Shown: one piece after another, positions 34,113 to 41,731 of the stretch
Layout: each line of letters starts with the position of its first letter
Numbering within the stretch: position 1 is the stretch's first letter
The notes under the pieces: generated by a model
What the model saw: only the letters and a program-made list of their open reading frames with translations
Told to the model about the DNA's origin: nothing
Database searches by the model: none
Program-made: the position numbers and the translations under genes
DNA from: Streptomyces flavotricini
GTDB taxonomy: Bacteria; Actinomycetota; Actinomycetes; Streptomycetales; Streptomycetaceae
Direction: 5' to 3'
Assembly: GCF_020639365.1 (NCBI RefSeq)
Contig: NZ_JAINUL010000001.1
Span: 6,234,029 to 6,282,586, forward strand
Length of the DNA: 48,558 nucleotides

Positions 34113-34880
34113 TTGATCTACGGCGCAATGAAGTTCTCCATCGGGGGGTCCCTGAAGCTCGCCTTCAGGCCGTGGGTGGAGGGCCTCGAGAACATTCCCG
34201 CCGAGGGGCCGGCGATCCTCGCGAGCAACCACCTGTCCTTCTCGGACTCCTTCTTCCTGCCGGCCGTGCTGGACCGGAAGGTCACCTTCATCGCGAAGGC
34301 GGAGTACTTCACCTCCCCGGGCGTCAAGGGCAAGCTGACGGCCGCCTTCTTCAAGGGCGTCGGCCAGCTCCCGGTGGACCGCTCCGGCGCGCGCGGTGCG
34401 GGCGAGGCCGCCGTCAGGAGCGGCATCGAGGTCATCGAGCGCGGGGAGCTGTTCGGTATCTACCCCGAGGGGACCCGTTCACCCGACGGCCGCCTCTACC
34501 GCGGCAAGCCCGGCGGCCTGGCCCGCGTGGCCCTGGCCACCGGGGCGCCGGTCATTCCCGTGGCGATGATCGACACGGAGAAGATCCAGCCGCCCGGCAA
34601 GGTCGTCCCCAAGCTGATGCGCCCCGGCATCCGGATCGGCAAGCCGATCGACTTCAGCCGCTACCACGGCATGGACGGAGACCGCTTCATCCTGCGCTCG
34701 GTGACCGACGAGGTCATGTACGAGATCATGAAGCTGTCCGGCCAGGAGTACGTCGACATCTACGCGACGGCCGCCAAGCGCCAGATCGCCGACGCGGAGA
34801 AGGCGGAGAAGGCCGCCAAGGCCGCCGCCGACAAGAACGCCGACAAGAACGACAAGGGCGCCGAGAAGGCCGCGGAGTAG
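34113..34880 (+). CDS. 1-acylglycerol-3-phosphate O-acyltransferase family protein
   Basis: A 255-residue PlsC-type acyltransferase that would add the second acyl chain to lysophosphatidate. NHLSFSD gives the HX4D motif (His40, Asp45), then YPEGTRS (Glu119) and VIPVAMID. The C-terminal 30 residues are a Lys/Ala/Asp-rich helical tail (KAEKAAKAAADKN) that may touch membrane lipids. TTG start nine bases after AGGAAGG. In mycobacteria the homologue (Rv2182c) sits in the same block. Confidence 0.9.
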   Translation: MIYGAMKFSIGGSLKLAFRPWVEGLENIPAEGPAILASNHLSFSDSFFLPAVLDRKVTFIAKAEYFTSPGVKGKLTAAFFKGVGQLPVDRSGARGAGEAAVRSGIEVIERGELFGIYPEGTRSPDGRLYRGKPGGLARVALATGAPVIPVAMIDTEKIQPPGKVVPKLMRPGIRIGKPIDFSRYHGMDGDRFILRSVTDEVMYEIMKLSGQEYVDIYATAAKRQIADAEKAEKAAKAAADKNADKNDKGAEKAAE

Positions 34881-34915
34881 AGCACGGGCGGCATCGCCCG
34901 CACGGGGTGGGGGAG

Positions 34916-36127
34916 ATGGCGAAACGCGAACGTGTCGTGCGCATGTCGGTCGAGCAGCCGCTGTGGCGGGCACTGACCGCCTACCGGCTGCTCACCATGG
35001 TCTACGCAGGCCTGCTGTTCGCCTCGGCGTACCGGGACTTCGACCGGCCCTGGGTCGCGGCCGGCTACCTCGCCGTACTCGCCGTCTGGACCCTGGCCAC
35101 CCACCGCCGGGTGGCGAACGCCGCCAGCTGCACCAAGCGGTTCCTGGGTGCCGACCTCACCGTCGCGCTCGCCGGCATCCTGCTCACCCCGATCGCGGAC
35201 ACCCACGAGCGGATCGCCGGGGGCGGCCCCACCCTCCCCTCCATCTGGACCGCGGGCTCCGTACTCGCCTTCGCGATCAAGGGCGGCTGGCGCTGGGCCG
35301 GCTTCGCCTCGACCTTCGTGGCCGCGGCCAACATCGTCGTGCACGGCGGCCAGCCCACCCGCGACACCCTGCACAACGTGCTGCTGGTCTGGGTCGCCTC
35401 CATCGCCATCGGGTACGTCGTCGAGGTCGCCCGGGCCAGTGAGGCCACCCTGGCCCGCGCCCTGGAGATCGAGGCCGCCACCCGTGAGCGCGAGCGGCTC
35501 GCCCGCGACATCCACGACGGGGTCCTCCAGGTCCTCGCCATGGTCCAGCGGCGCGGCACCGAGCTGGGCGGGGAGGCCGCCGAGCTCGGCCGGATGGCCG
35601 GGGAGCAGGAGGTGGCGCTGCGCACCCTGGTCTCCAGCGGGCTGGTGCCCACCTCCCGGATCTCCCGGGACGGGTCGCTCGGCGCGCTGGTGGACTCGTA
35701 CGAGGTGGACGAGCCCGGCGCCGACGAAGGCGAGCTGGACCTGCGGAGCCTGCTCGCCCCGCACGCGGGGTCCCGGGTCAGCTTCGCCGAGCCGGGTACG
35801 CCGGTGCTGTTGCCGGTGCCCGCGGCGAAGGAGCTGGCCGCGGCCGTCGGGGCCGCCCTCGACAACGTGCGCAAGCACGCGGGGGACGGGGCCAGGGCCT
35901 GGATCCTGGTCGAGGACTGGGGCGACGAGGTGATCGTGACCGTTCGCGACGACGGCCCGGGCATCCCGGCCGGCCGCCTCGACCAGGCCGAGGGCGAGGG
36001 CCGGATGGGCGTGGCCCTGTCCATCCGCGGCCGGCTGCGGGACCTCGGCGGCAGCGCCGAGCTGGTGTCCGTCCCCGGGCAGGGCACCGAAGTGGAACTG
36101 AAAGTACCGAGGGGGAGAACCCAGTGA
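34916..36127 (+). CDS. sensor histidine kinase, MacS/HisKA_3 type
   Basis: A 403-residue membrane kinase. About five or six transmembrane segments (20-170) form a MacS-like sensor, then the phospho-acceptor His200 in RLARDIHDGVLQ, and a HATPase domain with NVRKHA, DDGPGIP and GMGVALSIRGRL. The signal is unknown. ATG at 34916 follows a GGGGTGGGGG stretch; the frame is open from 34007 but that covers the acyltransferase gene. It overlaps its response regulator by GTGA. Confidence 0.9.
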   Translation: MAKRERVVRMSVEQPLWRALTAYRLLTMVYAGLLFASAYRDFDRPWVAAGYLAVLAVWTLATHRRVANAASCTKRFLGADLTVALAGILLTPIADTHERIAGGGPTLPSIWTAGSVLAFAIKGGWRWAGFASTFVAAANIVVHGGQPTRDTLHNVLLVWVASIAIGYVVEVARASEATLARALEIEAATRERERLARDIHDGVLQVLAMVQRRGTELGGEAAELGRMAGEQEVALRTLVSSGLVPTSRISRDGSLGALVDSYEVDEPGADEGELDLRSLLAPHAGSRVSFAEPGTPVLLPVPAAKELAAAVGAALDNVRKHAGDGARAWILVEDWGDEVIVTVRDDGPGIPAGRLDQAEGEGRMGVALSIRGRLRDLGGSAELVSVPGQGTEVELKVPRGRTQ

Positions 36128-36816
36128 GCCAGAGCGCCGAGCAGCAGCCGCAGCCGCACGAGATCAAGGTGATGGTCGTCGACGACCACCCCATGTGGCG
36201 GGACGCGGTCGCCCGCGACCTCGCCGCCGCGGGCTTCGACGTGGTCGCCACGGCCGGCGACGGCCCCGAGGCCGTCCGCCGGGCCGTGCCCGCCGCCCCG
36301 CACGTCCTGGTCCTCGACCTCAACCTGCCCGGCATGCCCGGGGTGCAGGTGTGCAAGGAGCTCGTCGGCGCCGACCCCGCGCTGCGCGTCCTGGTGCTGT
36401 CCGCGAGCGGGGAGCACGCCGACGTCCTGGAGGCGGTGAAGTCCGGCGCCACCGGCTACCTGCTGAAGTCCGCGGGCGCACAGGAGCTGATCGACGCCGT
36501 CCGCCGCACCGCCGCGGGCGACCCGGTGTTCACCCCGGGCCTGGCCGGGCTGGTGCTCGGCGAGTACCGGCGCCTGGCCACCGACCCGGCGCCCGCGGCC
36601 CCCGACGAGCCCAAGGTCCCCCAGCTGACCGACCGGGAGACCGAGGTGCTGCGGCTGGTGGCCAAGGGGCTCTCGTACAAGCAGATCGCGGAACGCCTCG
36701 TCATCTCGCACCGCACGGTGCAGAACCACGTGCAGAACACCCTCGGCAAGCTCCAGCTGCACAACCGGGTCGAGCTCGTCCGGTACGCGATAGAGCGCGG
36801 TCTCGACGACGCGTGA
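36124..36816 (+). CDS. LuxR/NarL-family response regulator
   Basis: A 230-residue partner of the preceding kinase: receiver domain 14-135 with Asp20, Asp21 and phosphorylated Asp65 (VLDLNLPG), and a LuxR helix-turn-helix at 165-225 (LTDRETEVLRLVAKGLSYKQ, then SHRTVQNHV). It activates or represses transcription when phosphorylated; targets unknown. GTG start overlapping the kinase stop. Confidence 0.92.
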   Translation: MSQSAEQQPQPHEIKVMVVDDHPMWRDAVARDLAAAGFDVVATAGDGPEAVRRAVPAAPHVLVLDLNLPGMPGVQVCKELVGADPALRVLVLSASGEHADVLEAVKSGATGYLLKSAGAQELIDAVRRTAAGDPVFTPGLAGLVLGEYRRLATDPAPAAPDEPKVPQLTDRETEVLRLVAKGLSYKQIAERLVISHRTVQNHVQNTLGKLQLHNRVELVRYAIERGLDDA

Positions 36817-36827
36817 CGGGGGACGTT

Positions 36828-36872
36828 CACCGTCTCGCACCTCGTACGCATGTCCTCGTACGAGTGAACGGT
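36828..36872 (+). terminator. hairpin after the two-component pair
   Basis: CTCGTACG and CGTACGAG form an 8-bp stem around a short loop, extended outward by GTTCAC/GTGAAC. It lies about 12 bases after the regulator stop. Confidence 0.45.
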
Positions 36873-36920
36873 GGGACGCAACGCCCCGTATTTCCACCGG
36901 AATTGACCCTCCCCAGGGCC

Positions 36921-36948
36921 TTGCTGTGACCTGAGTCACCATTAGCGT
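36921..36948 (+). promoter_or_regulatory. pfkA promoter containing a Crp-type palindrome
   Basis: TTGCTG (36921-36926) and TAGCGT (36943-36948) are 16 bases apart. Inside the spacer, GTGACCTGAGTCAC (36926-36939) fits the Streptomyces Crp consensus GTG-N6-GNCAC exactly and nearly matches the E. coli TGTGA-N6-TCACA site. Binding between -35 and -10 would be expected to repress. Confidence 0.6.
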
Positions 36949-36993
36949 GACCGGCATGCGGGCTCGCCGGGCCCTGTGGCGAAGGGAGATTCC

Positions 36994-38022
36994 ATGAAGG
37001 TCGGAGTGCTGACGGGCGGCGGCGACTGTCCCGGTCTCAACGCGGTCATCCGGGCCGTCGTCCGCAAGGGCGTCCAGGAGTACGCCTGCGAGTTCGTCGG
37101 GTTCAAGGACGGCTGGCGCGGCGCGATCGAGGGCGACACCGTCCCGCTCGGCATCCCCGCCGTCCGCGGCATCCTGCCGCGCGGCGGCACGATCCTCGGC
37201 TCCTCGCGGACCAACCCGTTCAAGCAGGAGAACGGGGTCCGGCAGATCAAGGAGAACCTCGCCAAGTACGAGGTCGAGGCCCTCGTCGCGATCGGCGGCG
37301 AGGACACCCTGGGCGTGGCCGCCAAGCTGTACGGCGAGTACGGCATCCCCTGCGTCGGCGTCCCGAAGACCATCGACAACGACCTGTCGGCCACGGACTA
37401 CACCTTCGGCTTCGACACGGCGGTCGGCATCGCCACCGAGGCCATCGACCGGCTGCACACCACGGCCGAGTCGCACATGCGGGTGCTGGTCGTCGAGGTG
37501 ATGGGCCGGCACGCCGGCTGGATCGCCCTGCACTCCGGGCTGGCCGGCGGAGCCAACGTCATCCTCATCCCGGAACAGCGCTTCGACCTGGACCAGGTGT
37601 GCGCGTGGGTGACCTCCCGGTTCAAGGCGAGCTACGCGCCGATCGTGGTGGTCGCGGAGGGTGCGATGCCCAAGGACGGGGAGATGGTGCTGAAGGACGC
37701 CACCACCGACTCGTTCGGGCACGTGCGGCTGTCGGGCGTGGGGGAGTGGCTGGCCAAGGAGATCGAGGCACGGACCGGCAAGGAGGCCCGGACCACGGTG
37801 CTCGGGCACATCCAGCGCGGCGGCACGCCGAGCGCGTTCGACCGGTGGCTGGCGACGCGGTTCGGGCTGCACGCGATCGACGCCGTGCACGAGGGCGACT
37901 TCGGGAAGATGGTCGCGCTGAAGGGCACGGACATCGTGCGGGTCCCGATCGCCGAGGCGACGGCCAGGCTGAAGACGGTGGACCCGGCGCTGTACACGGA
38001 GGTCGGGGTGTTCTTCGGCTGA
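36994..38022 (+). CDS. pfkA: 6-phosphofructokinase, with residues typical of PPi-dependent enzymes
   Basis: A 342-residue group A phosphofructokinase that makes fructose 1,6-bisphosphate. TGGGDCPGLN opens the phosphate-donor site, TIDND (126-130) holds the catalytic Asp, and GRHAGWIA and HIQRGGTPSAFDR follow. The donor-selecting positions are Asp104 (GGEDT) and Lys125 (VPKTID); ATP enzymes have Gly at the first and usually Gly at the second. This Asp/Lys pair is the signature of pyrophosphate-dependent enzymes, so the donor should not be assumed to be ATP. ATG after AAGGGAG. Confidence 0.93.
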   Translation: MKVGVLTGGGDCPGLNAVIRAVVRKGVQEYACEFVGFKDGWRGAIEGDTVPLGIPAVRGILPRGGTILGSSRTNPFKQENGVRQIKENLAKYEVEALVAIGGEDTLGVAAKLYGEYGIPCVGVPKTIDNDLSATDYTFGFDTAVGIATEAIDRLHTTAESHMRVLVVEVMGRHAGWIALHSGLAGGANVILIPEQRFDLDQVCAWVTSRFKASYAPIVVVAEGAMPKDGEMVLKDATTDSFGHVRLSGVGEWLAKEIEARTGKEARTTVLGHIQRGGTPSAFDRWLATRFGLHAIDAVHEGDFGKMVALKGTDIVRVPIAEATARLKTVDPALYTEVGVFFG

Positions 38023-38130
38023 GCCGGAGCGGGCCGGTTCGGAGTGGGTGAACGGGCCATGGGCGGTATCGGACGTAAAGTGCCGGAACGACCCATGGTC
38101 CGTTTGGTTGTGCACAGCTCGGGAGCGAAC

Positions 38131-39129
38131 GTGGAAATCCTGGCATTCGGGGTGCAGGGTGACGAGAGGCCGCTGATCGAGAAGGCCTTCGCGGCCGCCG
38201 GGCAGCACGAGGTGCGCTGCCTGGACGTCTTCCTCACCGAGGACACCGCCCCCATCGCGGCCGGGTACGAGGTCGTCTCTTCGAGCGTGAACGCCGATCT
38301 GAGCGGGCGGGTGCTGCGGACCCTGGCCGGGGGCGGGACGAAGATGATCGCCCAGCGGTCGACGGGCTTCAACAACATCGACCTGGACGTCGCCCGCCGG
38401 CTCGGCATGACGGTGAGCCGGGTCTCGTACTACTCCCCGTACTCCGTGGCCGAGTTCGCGTGGACCCTGGCGATGGCCGTGAACCGGCGGATCATCCGGG
38501 CCTCGAACCGGACACGGGACTTCGACTTCCGGCTGAACGGGCTGATGGGCCGCGACATGCACGGCCGTACGGTGGGCGTGCTCGGTACCGGGAAGATCGG
38601 CGAGGCGTTCACCCGGATCGCGCACGGCTTCGGCATGAACCTGCTGGGCTGGGACGTCGTGGAGAACCCGGCGTGCGTGGAGCTGGGCATGAAGTACGTG
38701 GACAAGGAGGAGCTGTTCACGTCGGCGGACCTGGTCAGCCTGCACGTACCGCTGCTGGAGTCGACGCACCACGTCATCGACGAGGCGGCGCTGCGGATGA
38801 TGAAGGACGACGCGATCCTGGTGAACTCCAGCCGGGGCGGGCTGATCGACTCGGAGGCGCTGGTGTCCCAGCTGCGGGCGGGGCGATTCGAGGGGGTGGG
38901 ACTGGACGTGTACGAGGCGGAGGCAGGGCTGTTCTTCCTGGACAAGTCCCTGGAGGCCGTCGAGGACGACACCCTGGCACGGCTGATCACGTTCCCGAAC
39001 GTCGTGGTGACCTCTCACCAGGCGTACTACACGCACGACGCGGTGGGGCAGATCATCGACACGACGGTCCGGAACGTCGCGGACTACGTGGCGGGGCGCC
39101 GGTCGGAGAACACGCTGGTCCCCGAGTGA
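38131..39129 (+). CDS. D-lactate dehydrogenase-like 2-hydroxyacid dehydrogenase
   Basis: A 332-residue NAD-dependent D-2-hydroxyacid dehydrogenase closest to fermentative D-lactate dehydrogenase (LdhA). RSTGFNNIDL, the Rossmann motif VGVLGTGKIGEAF, NSSRGGLID (catalytic Arg) and TSHQAYYT (catalytic His) are present, with a Glu in YEAEAG. GTG at 38131 follows GGGAG and gives the family start VEILAFGVQ; the upstream in-frame ATGs give a non-conserved extension. Confidence 0.87.
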   Translation: MEILAFGVQGDERPLIEKAFAAAGQHEVRCLDVFLTEDTAPIAAGYEVVSSSVNADLSGRVLRTLAGGGTKMIAQRSTGFNNIDLDVARRLGMTVSRVSYYSPYSVAEFAWTLAMAVNRRIIRASNRTRDFDFRLNGLMGRDMHGRTVGVLGTGKIGEAFTRIAHGFGMNLLGWDVVENPACVELGMKYVDKEELFTSADLVSLHVPLLESTHHVIDEAALRMMKDDAILVNSSRGGLIDSEALVSQLRAGRFEGVGLDVYEAEAGLFFLDKSLEAVEDDTLARLITFPNVVVTSHQAYYTHDAVGQIIDTTVRNVADYVAGRRSENTLVPE

Positions 39130-39185
39130 CGCGCGTTCGCCCCGAGTTCAGACCGCGGCCGTGCGCGCGGTGCGGTCGCATGGCC

Positions 39186-39191
39186 TAGATT
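39186..39191 (+). promoter_or_regulatory. -10 box of a leaderless gene
   Basis: TAGATT ends seven bases before the GTG at 39199, with no ribosome binding site. Confidence 0.45.
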
Positions 39192-39198
39192 CGCCCGT

Positions 39199-39492
39199 GT
39201 GGACATACCTTCCGCGGCCCGCTGGCTCTTGCTGGCCGCCGCCGCTGCACAGTTCGTGTACGCCGTACGGGCCCTGCGGCCCGCGCTCCGCTCCCGGCCG
39301 GGGGAGCGGGTGGACCCGTGGCTGGCCTTCGCGGACCCGGCGGTGGGCGTACCGGTGTCGCTGGCCCTGGCCTTCGGGAACCTCACGGCCTTCCTCGCGG
39401 GCATGGCGGCGCTGGCCCCGGTCCTGACCTGGCAGCTGGTCCGCGGCATCGCGGCCCGCCGGGGTGAGCCCGGCAAGCCGACCCCGGCGTAG
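39199..39492 (+). CDS. small integral membrane protein, unknown function
   Basis: A 97-residue protein with a helix near 6-24 and a second hydrophobic stretch near 47-80 that could span twice. The segment RSRPGERVDPWLAFADPAVG lies between. No known family. Codon usage is typical of the genome and the promoter spacing supports a leaderless GTG start. It converges on the anthranilate synthase gene. Confidence 0.65.
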   Translation: MDIPSAARWLLLAAAAAQFVYAVRALRPALRSRPGERVDPWLAFADPAVGVPVSLALAFGNLTAFLAGMAALAPVLTWQLVRGIAARRGEPGKPTPA

Positions 39493-39546
39493 CGGCCCCG
39501 CCGCGCGGAGCCGCCACGCCGGATCCCGCCATGATCCGAAAGACCC

Positions 39547-41442
39547 CTAGACCGCGGCCGGGGCCATGCCGAGCAGGAGGTCCCGGAGCAGGGCCGGCCC
39601 GTTCAGGGTCAGGACGGACTCCGGGTGGAACTGGACCCCTGCGAAGGCCGGCCCCCGCAGGGCGTGCACCTCCCCCGTGGCCGGGTCGCGGGAGACCTCC
39701 ACCGCCCGCTCCGAGAGGCGGGCCGCCGCGGCGTCGGGGCAGTGGGCCGTGTACGTGTTGTAGAAGCCCACCACCTCCTGCGTGCCGAAGAAGTCGATCC
39801 GCGTCTGCGCCCCCTGCGCCGGTTCCGCCTTGCGGACCAGCGGCAGGCCCAGTTCCGCCGCCAGCAGCTCGTGACCCAGGCAGACGCCGAGCAGGCCGTG
39901 CCGGTGCCCGGCCAGCAGTTCACGGGCCAGCGCGCGCAGCATCCGCATCTTCGGGTCGGCCGCGTCCGCCGGGTTCCCCGGCCCCGGGCCCAGCACGATC
40001 GGACCGGCCCACGACAGGGCCGCCTCCCGCAGCCCGGCACCGTCGTAGCGGCGTACGGTCACCTCCAGCCCCGCCACCCGCAGCACGTGCGCCAGCATCG
40101 CCGTGAAGGTGTCCTCGCCGTCCACCACCAAGGCGTGGCCGACCCGGGCCGCGGGGCGGTCCTGCATCCGGAGCCAGAACGGGGCCAGGTCCGCCCGCCG
40201 CGCCGCCAGCGCCGCCTCGACCCGGGGATCCTCGCCGAGGCGCGCCCCCTCGAAGCCGGCCCGCGGCGGCGCCGGGCGGACCCCGAGCGCCGCCAGCACC
40301 CCGGCCGCCTTCGCGTGCGTCTCCGCGACCTCGCCCGCCGGATCCGAGTGCCGTACCAGCGTCGCCCCCACCGGCACCCGCAGCGTGCCGTCCGCCGCGA
40401 TGTCCGCCGTCCGGATCAGGATCGGCGAGTCCAGCGTCTGGGACCCCGAGGCGTCCACGCCCAGCAGGGCCAGTGCCCCCGCGTAGTAGCCGCGCCCGCC
40501 CGCCTCGTACCGCTCGATCACCCGGCAGGCGTTCTGCACCGGCGATCCCGTCACCGTCGCCGCGAACATCGTCTCGCGCAGCACCTCCCGGACGTCCAGC
40601 GAGGACCGGCCGCGCAGCTCGTACTCGGTGTGCGCGAGGTGCGCCATCTCCTTCAGCCGCGGCCCGACGACGACCCCGCCCCTGTCCCCGACCGTGCACA
40701 TCATCTTGAGCTCCTCGTCCACGACCATGGACAGCTCCTCGGTCTCCTTGCGGTCGCCGAGGAAGGCGAGGAGGGACTCGGCGGTCGGGCCCCCGGCCGG
40801 GTAGCGGTACGTCCCGCTGATCGGGTTCATGACCACCGTGCCGCCGGTCATCCGTACGTGTACTTCCGGGCTGGCCCCGACCAGCGTCCGGTCGCCGGTG
40901 TGGACGACGTACGTCCAGTACGCGCCCCGCTCACCCACCAGCAGACGCCGGAACAGTGCGAGCGCGTCGGCCCGCCCGAATCCCTCGATCCGGCCCTCGT
41001 ACGTGCGCCGGATGACGAAGTTCGCCCCCTCGCCGCGGCCGATCTCGTCGCGGATCACCCGCCCGACGGTGGCCGCGTACTCCTCGTCGCCCACGTCGAA
41101 GCCGCCGTCGGCGACCCGCACCGGATGCTCCGGCAGCGCCGCCAGCGCCTGCGCGAGCGGGATCTCGTACGCCTCCTCGGCGGTCAGTACGGCGAGCGGC
41201 GTGCCGTCGTCGCGTACGTCGAACCCGCGCTCGCGGATCTGCCGGAACGGGACGAGGGCGAGGGTGGGCAGCTCCCGTACGGGCAGCTCGGCCAGGCGCC
41301 CGGCCTCGTGGACCGGGCCGATCAGGACCTCGACGGTGTCGTGGTCGCGGCCGGGGGTGCGACGGCGCAGCAGGGCGAACGGCGGGCAGGCACCGTCGTC
41401 GAGCAGGCGGCGGATCGGGTCGGGCGTGCTGCTGGGTTCCAT
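39547..41442 (-). CDS. trpE: fused anthranilate synthase (TrpE-TrpG in one chain)
   Basis: A 631-residue enzyme that makes anthranilate from chorismate and glutamine. Residues 1-430 are the chorismate-binding component (GTYRYPAGG, DEELKMMCTVGDRG, LRETMFAATVTGSPVQNACR); residues 440-631 are the class I glutamine amidotransferase with LGVCLGHELL (catalytic Cys) and VQFHPES (His, Glu). Such fused enzymes occur in Streptomyces and alphaproteobacteria. ATG with GAAGGA upstream; a longer open frame continues upstream but is non-coding leader. A trp attenuator in the leader controls it. A PhzE-type enzyme shares this fusion, but the Trp leader peptide argues for tryptophan. Confidence 0.93.
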   Translation of the reverse strand: MEPSSTPDPIRRLLDDGACPPFALLRRRTPGRDHDTVEVLIGPVHEAGRLAELPVRELPTLALVPFRQIRERGFDVRDDGTPLAVLTAEEAYEIPLAQALAALPEHPVRVADGGFDVGDEEYAATVGRVIRDEIGRGEGANFVIRRTYEGRIEGFGRADALALFRRLLVGERGAYWTYVVHTGDRTLVGASPEVHVRMTGGTVVMNPISGTYRYPAGGPTAESLLAFLGDRKETEELSMVVDEELKMMCTVGDRGGVVVGPRLKEMAHLAHTEYELRGRSSLDVREVLRETMFAATVTGSPVQNACRVIERYEAGGRGYYAGALALLGVDASGSQTLDSPILIRTADIAADGTLRVPVGATLVRHSDPAGEVAETHAKAAGVLAALGVRPAPPRAGFEGARLGEDPRVEAALAARRADLAPFWLRMQDRPAARVGHALVVDGEDTFTAMLAHVLRVAGLEVTVRRYDGAGLREAALSWAGPIVLGPGPGNPADAADPKMRMLRALARELLAGHRHGLLGVCLGHELLAAELGLPLVRKAEPAQGAQTRIDFFGTQEVVGFYNTYTAHCPDAAAARLSERAVEVSRDPATGEVHALRGPAFAGVQFHPESVLTLNGPALLRDLLLGMAPAAV

Positions 41443-41493
41443 GGGCTGGCGTCCTTCTCCGTGGGGCGGGACGAAGGAGGGGCGACCGGGCCC

Positions 41494-41530
41494 GGAAAAC
41501 ACCGAAGGCCGCCCCTCGGGCGGCCTTCGC
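41494..41530 (-). terminator. trp attenuator terminator
   Basis: Read on the minus strand, CGAAGGCCGCC pairs with GGGCGGCCTTCG around a small loop (41503-41529), followed by GTGTTTT. It lies between the leader peptide stop and the anthranilate synthase start. Its 5' arm (41519-41525) can pair instead with GGCGGCC in the leader (41564-41570). Confidence 0.88.
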
Positions 41531-41540
41531 GTCGTGCGTG

Positions 41541-41612
41541 TCAGTGGGTACGCGCGAGAAGTGGGCCGCCGGAAGCGGGCCACCACCAGTTCTGGTTCGA
41601 GTGCGCGTACAT
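41541..41612 (-). CDS. trpL: trp leader peptide
   Basis: A 23-residue reading frame with three adjacent Trp codons (residues 9-11, in NQNWWWPAS). The Trp codons lie in the 5' arm of a hairpin (41575-41583 with 41561-41569, one mismatch). Ribosome stalling there when tryptophan is short would free 41564-41570 to block the terminator. ATG without a ribosome binding site; TATCGT on the minus strand (41620-41625) is seven bases upstream, so it is leaderless. Confidence 0.9.
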   Translation of the reverse strand: MYAHSNQNWWWPASGGPLLARTH

Positions 41613-41619
41613 GCCGCCG

Positions 41620-41625
41620 ACGATA
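41620..41625 (-). promoter_or_regulatory. -10 box of the trp leader transcript
   Basis: TATCGT on the minus strand, seven bases before the leader peptide ATG. The divergent DAHP synthase promoter starts about 95 bases away. Confidence 0.5.
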
Positions 41626-41718
41626 GCCCACCCGCGAGCCCGTCTGCGAGTCCCACACGTCCCGGGAGACACCCGTCTCACGGAGTGGGCACCGGGCTGG
41701 ACCTGGCGCAAGACGCCG

Positions 41719-41724
41719 TAATGT
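41719..41724 (+). promoter_or_regulatory. -10 box of the DAHP synthase gene
   Basis: TAATGT ends seven bases before the GTG at 41732, again pointing to a leaderless message. Confidence 0.55.
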
Positions 41725-41731
41725 GTACGAG

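Noticed and set aside
34007..34915. N-terminal extension of the histidine kinase
   Set aside because: The frame is open but overlaps the acyltransferase gene; the kinase begins with its membrane segments after 34916.
38040..38130. Rex (NADH sensor) operator before the D-lactate dehydrogenase
   Set aside because: No TGTGAA-N6-TTCACA-like pair is seen; only CCATGG palindromes lie there.
35065..39036. Minus-strand open frame of about 1300 codons across the kinase, regulator, pfkA and dehydrogenase
   Set aside because: Antisense shadow of four well-identified plus-strand genes; composition is repetitive His/Arg/Val without family motifs.
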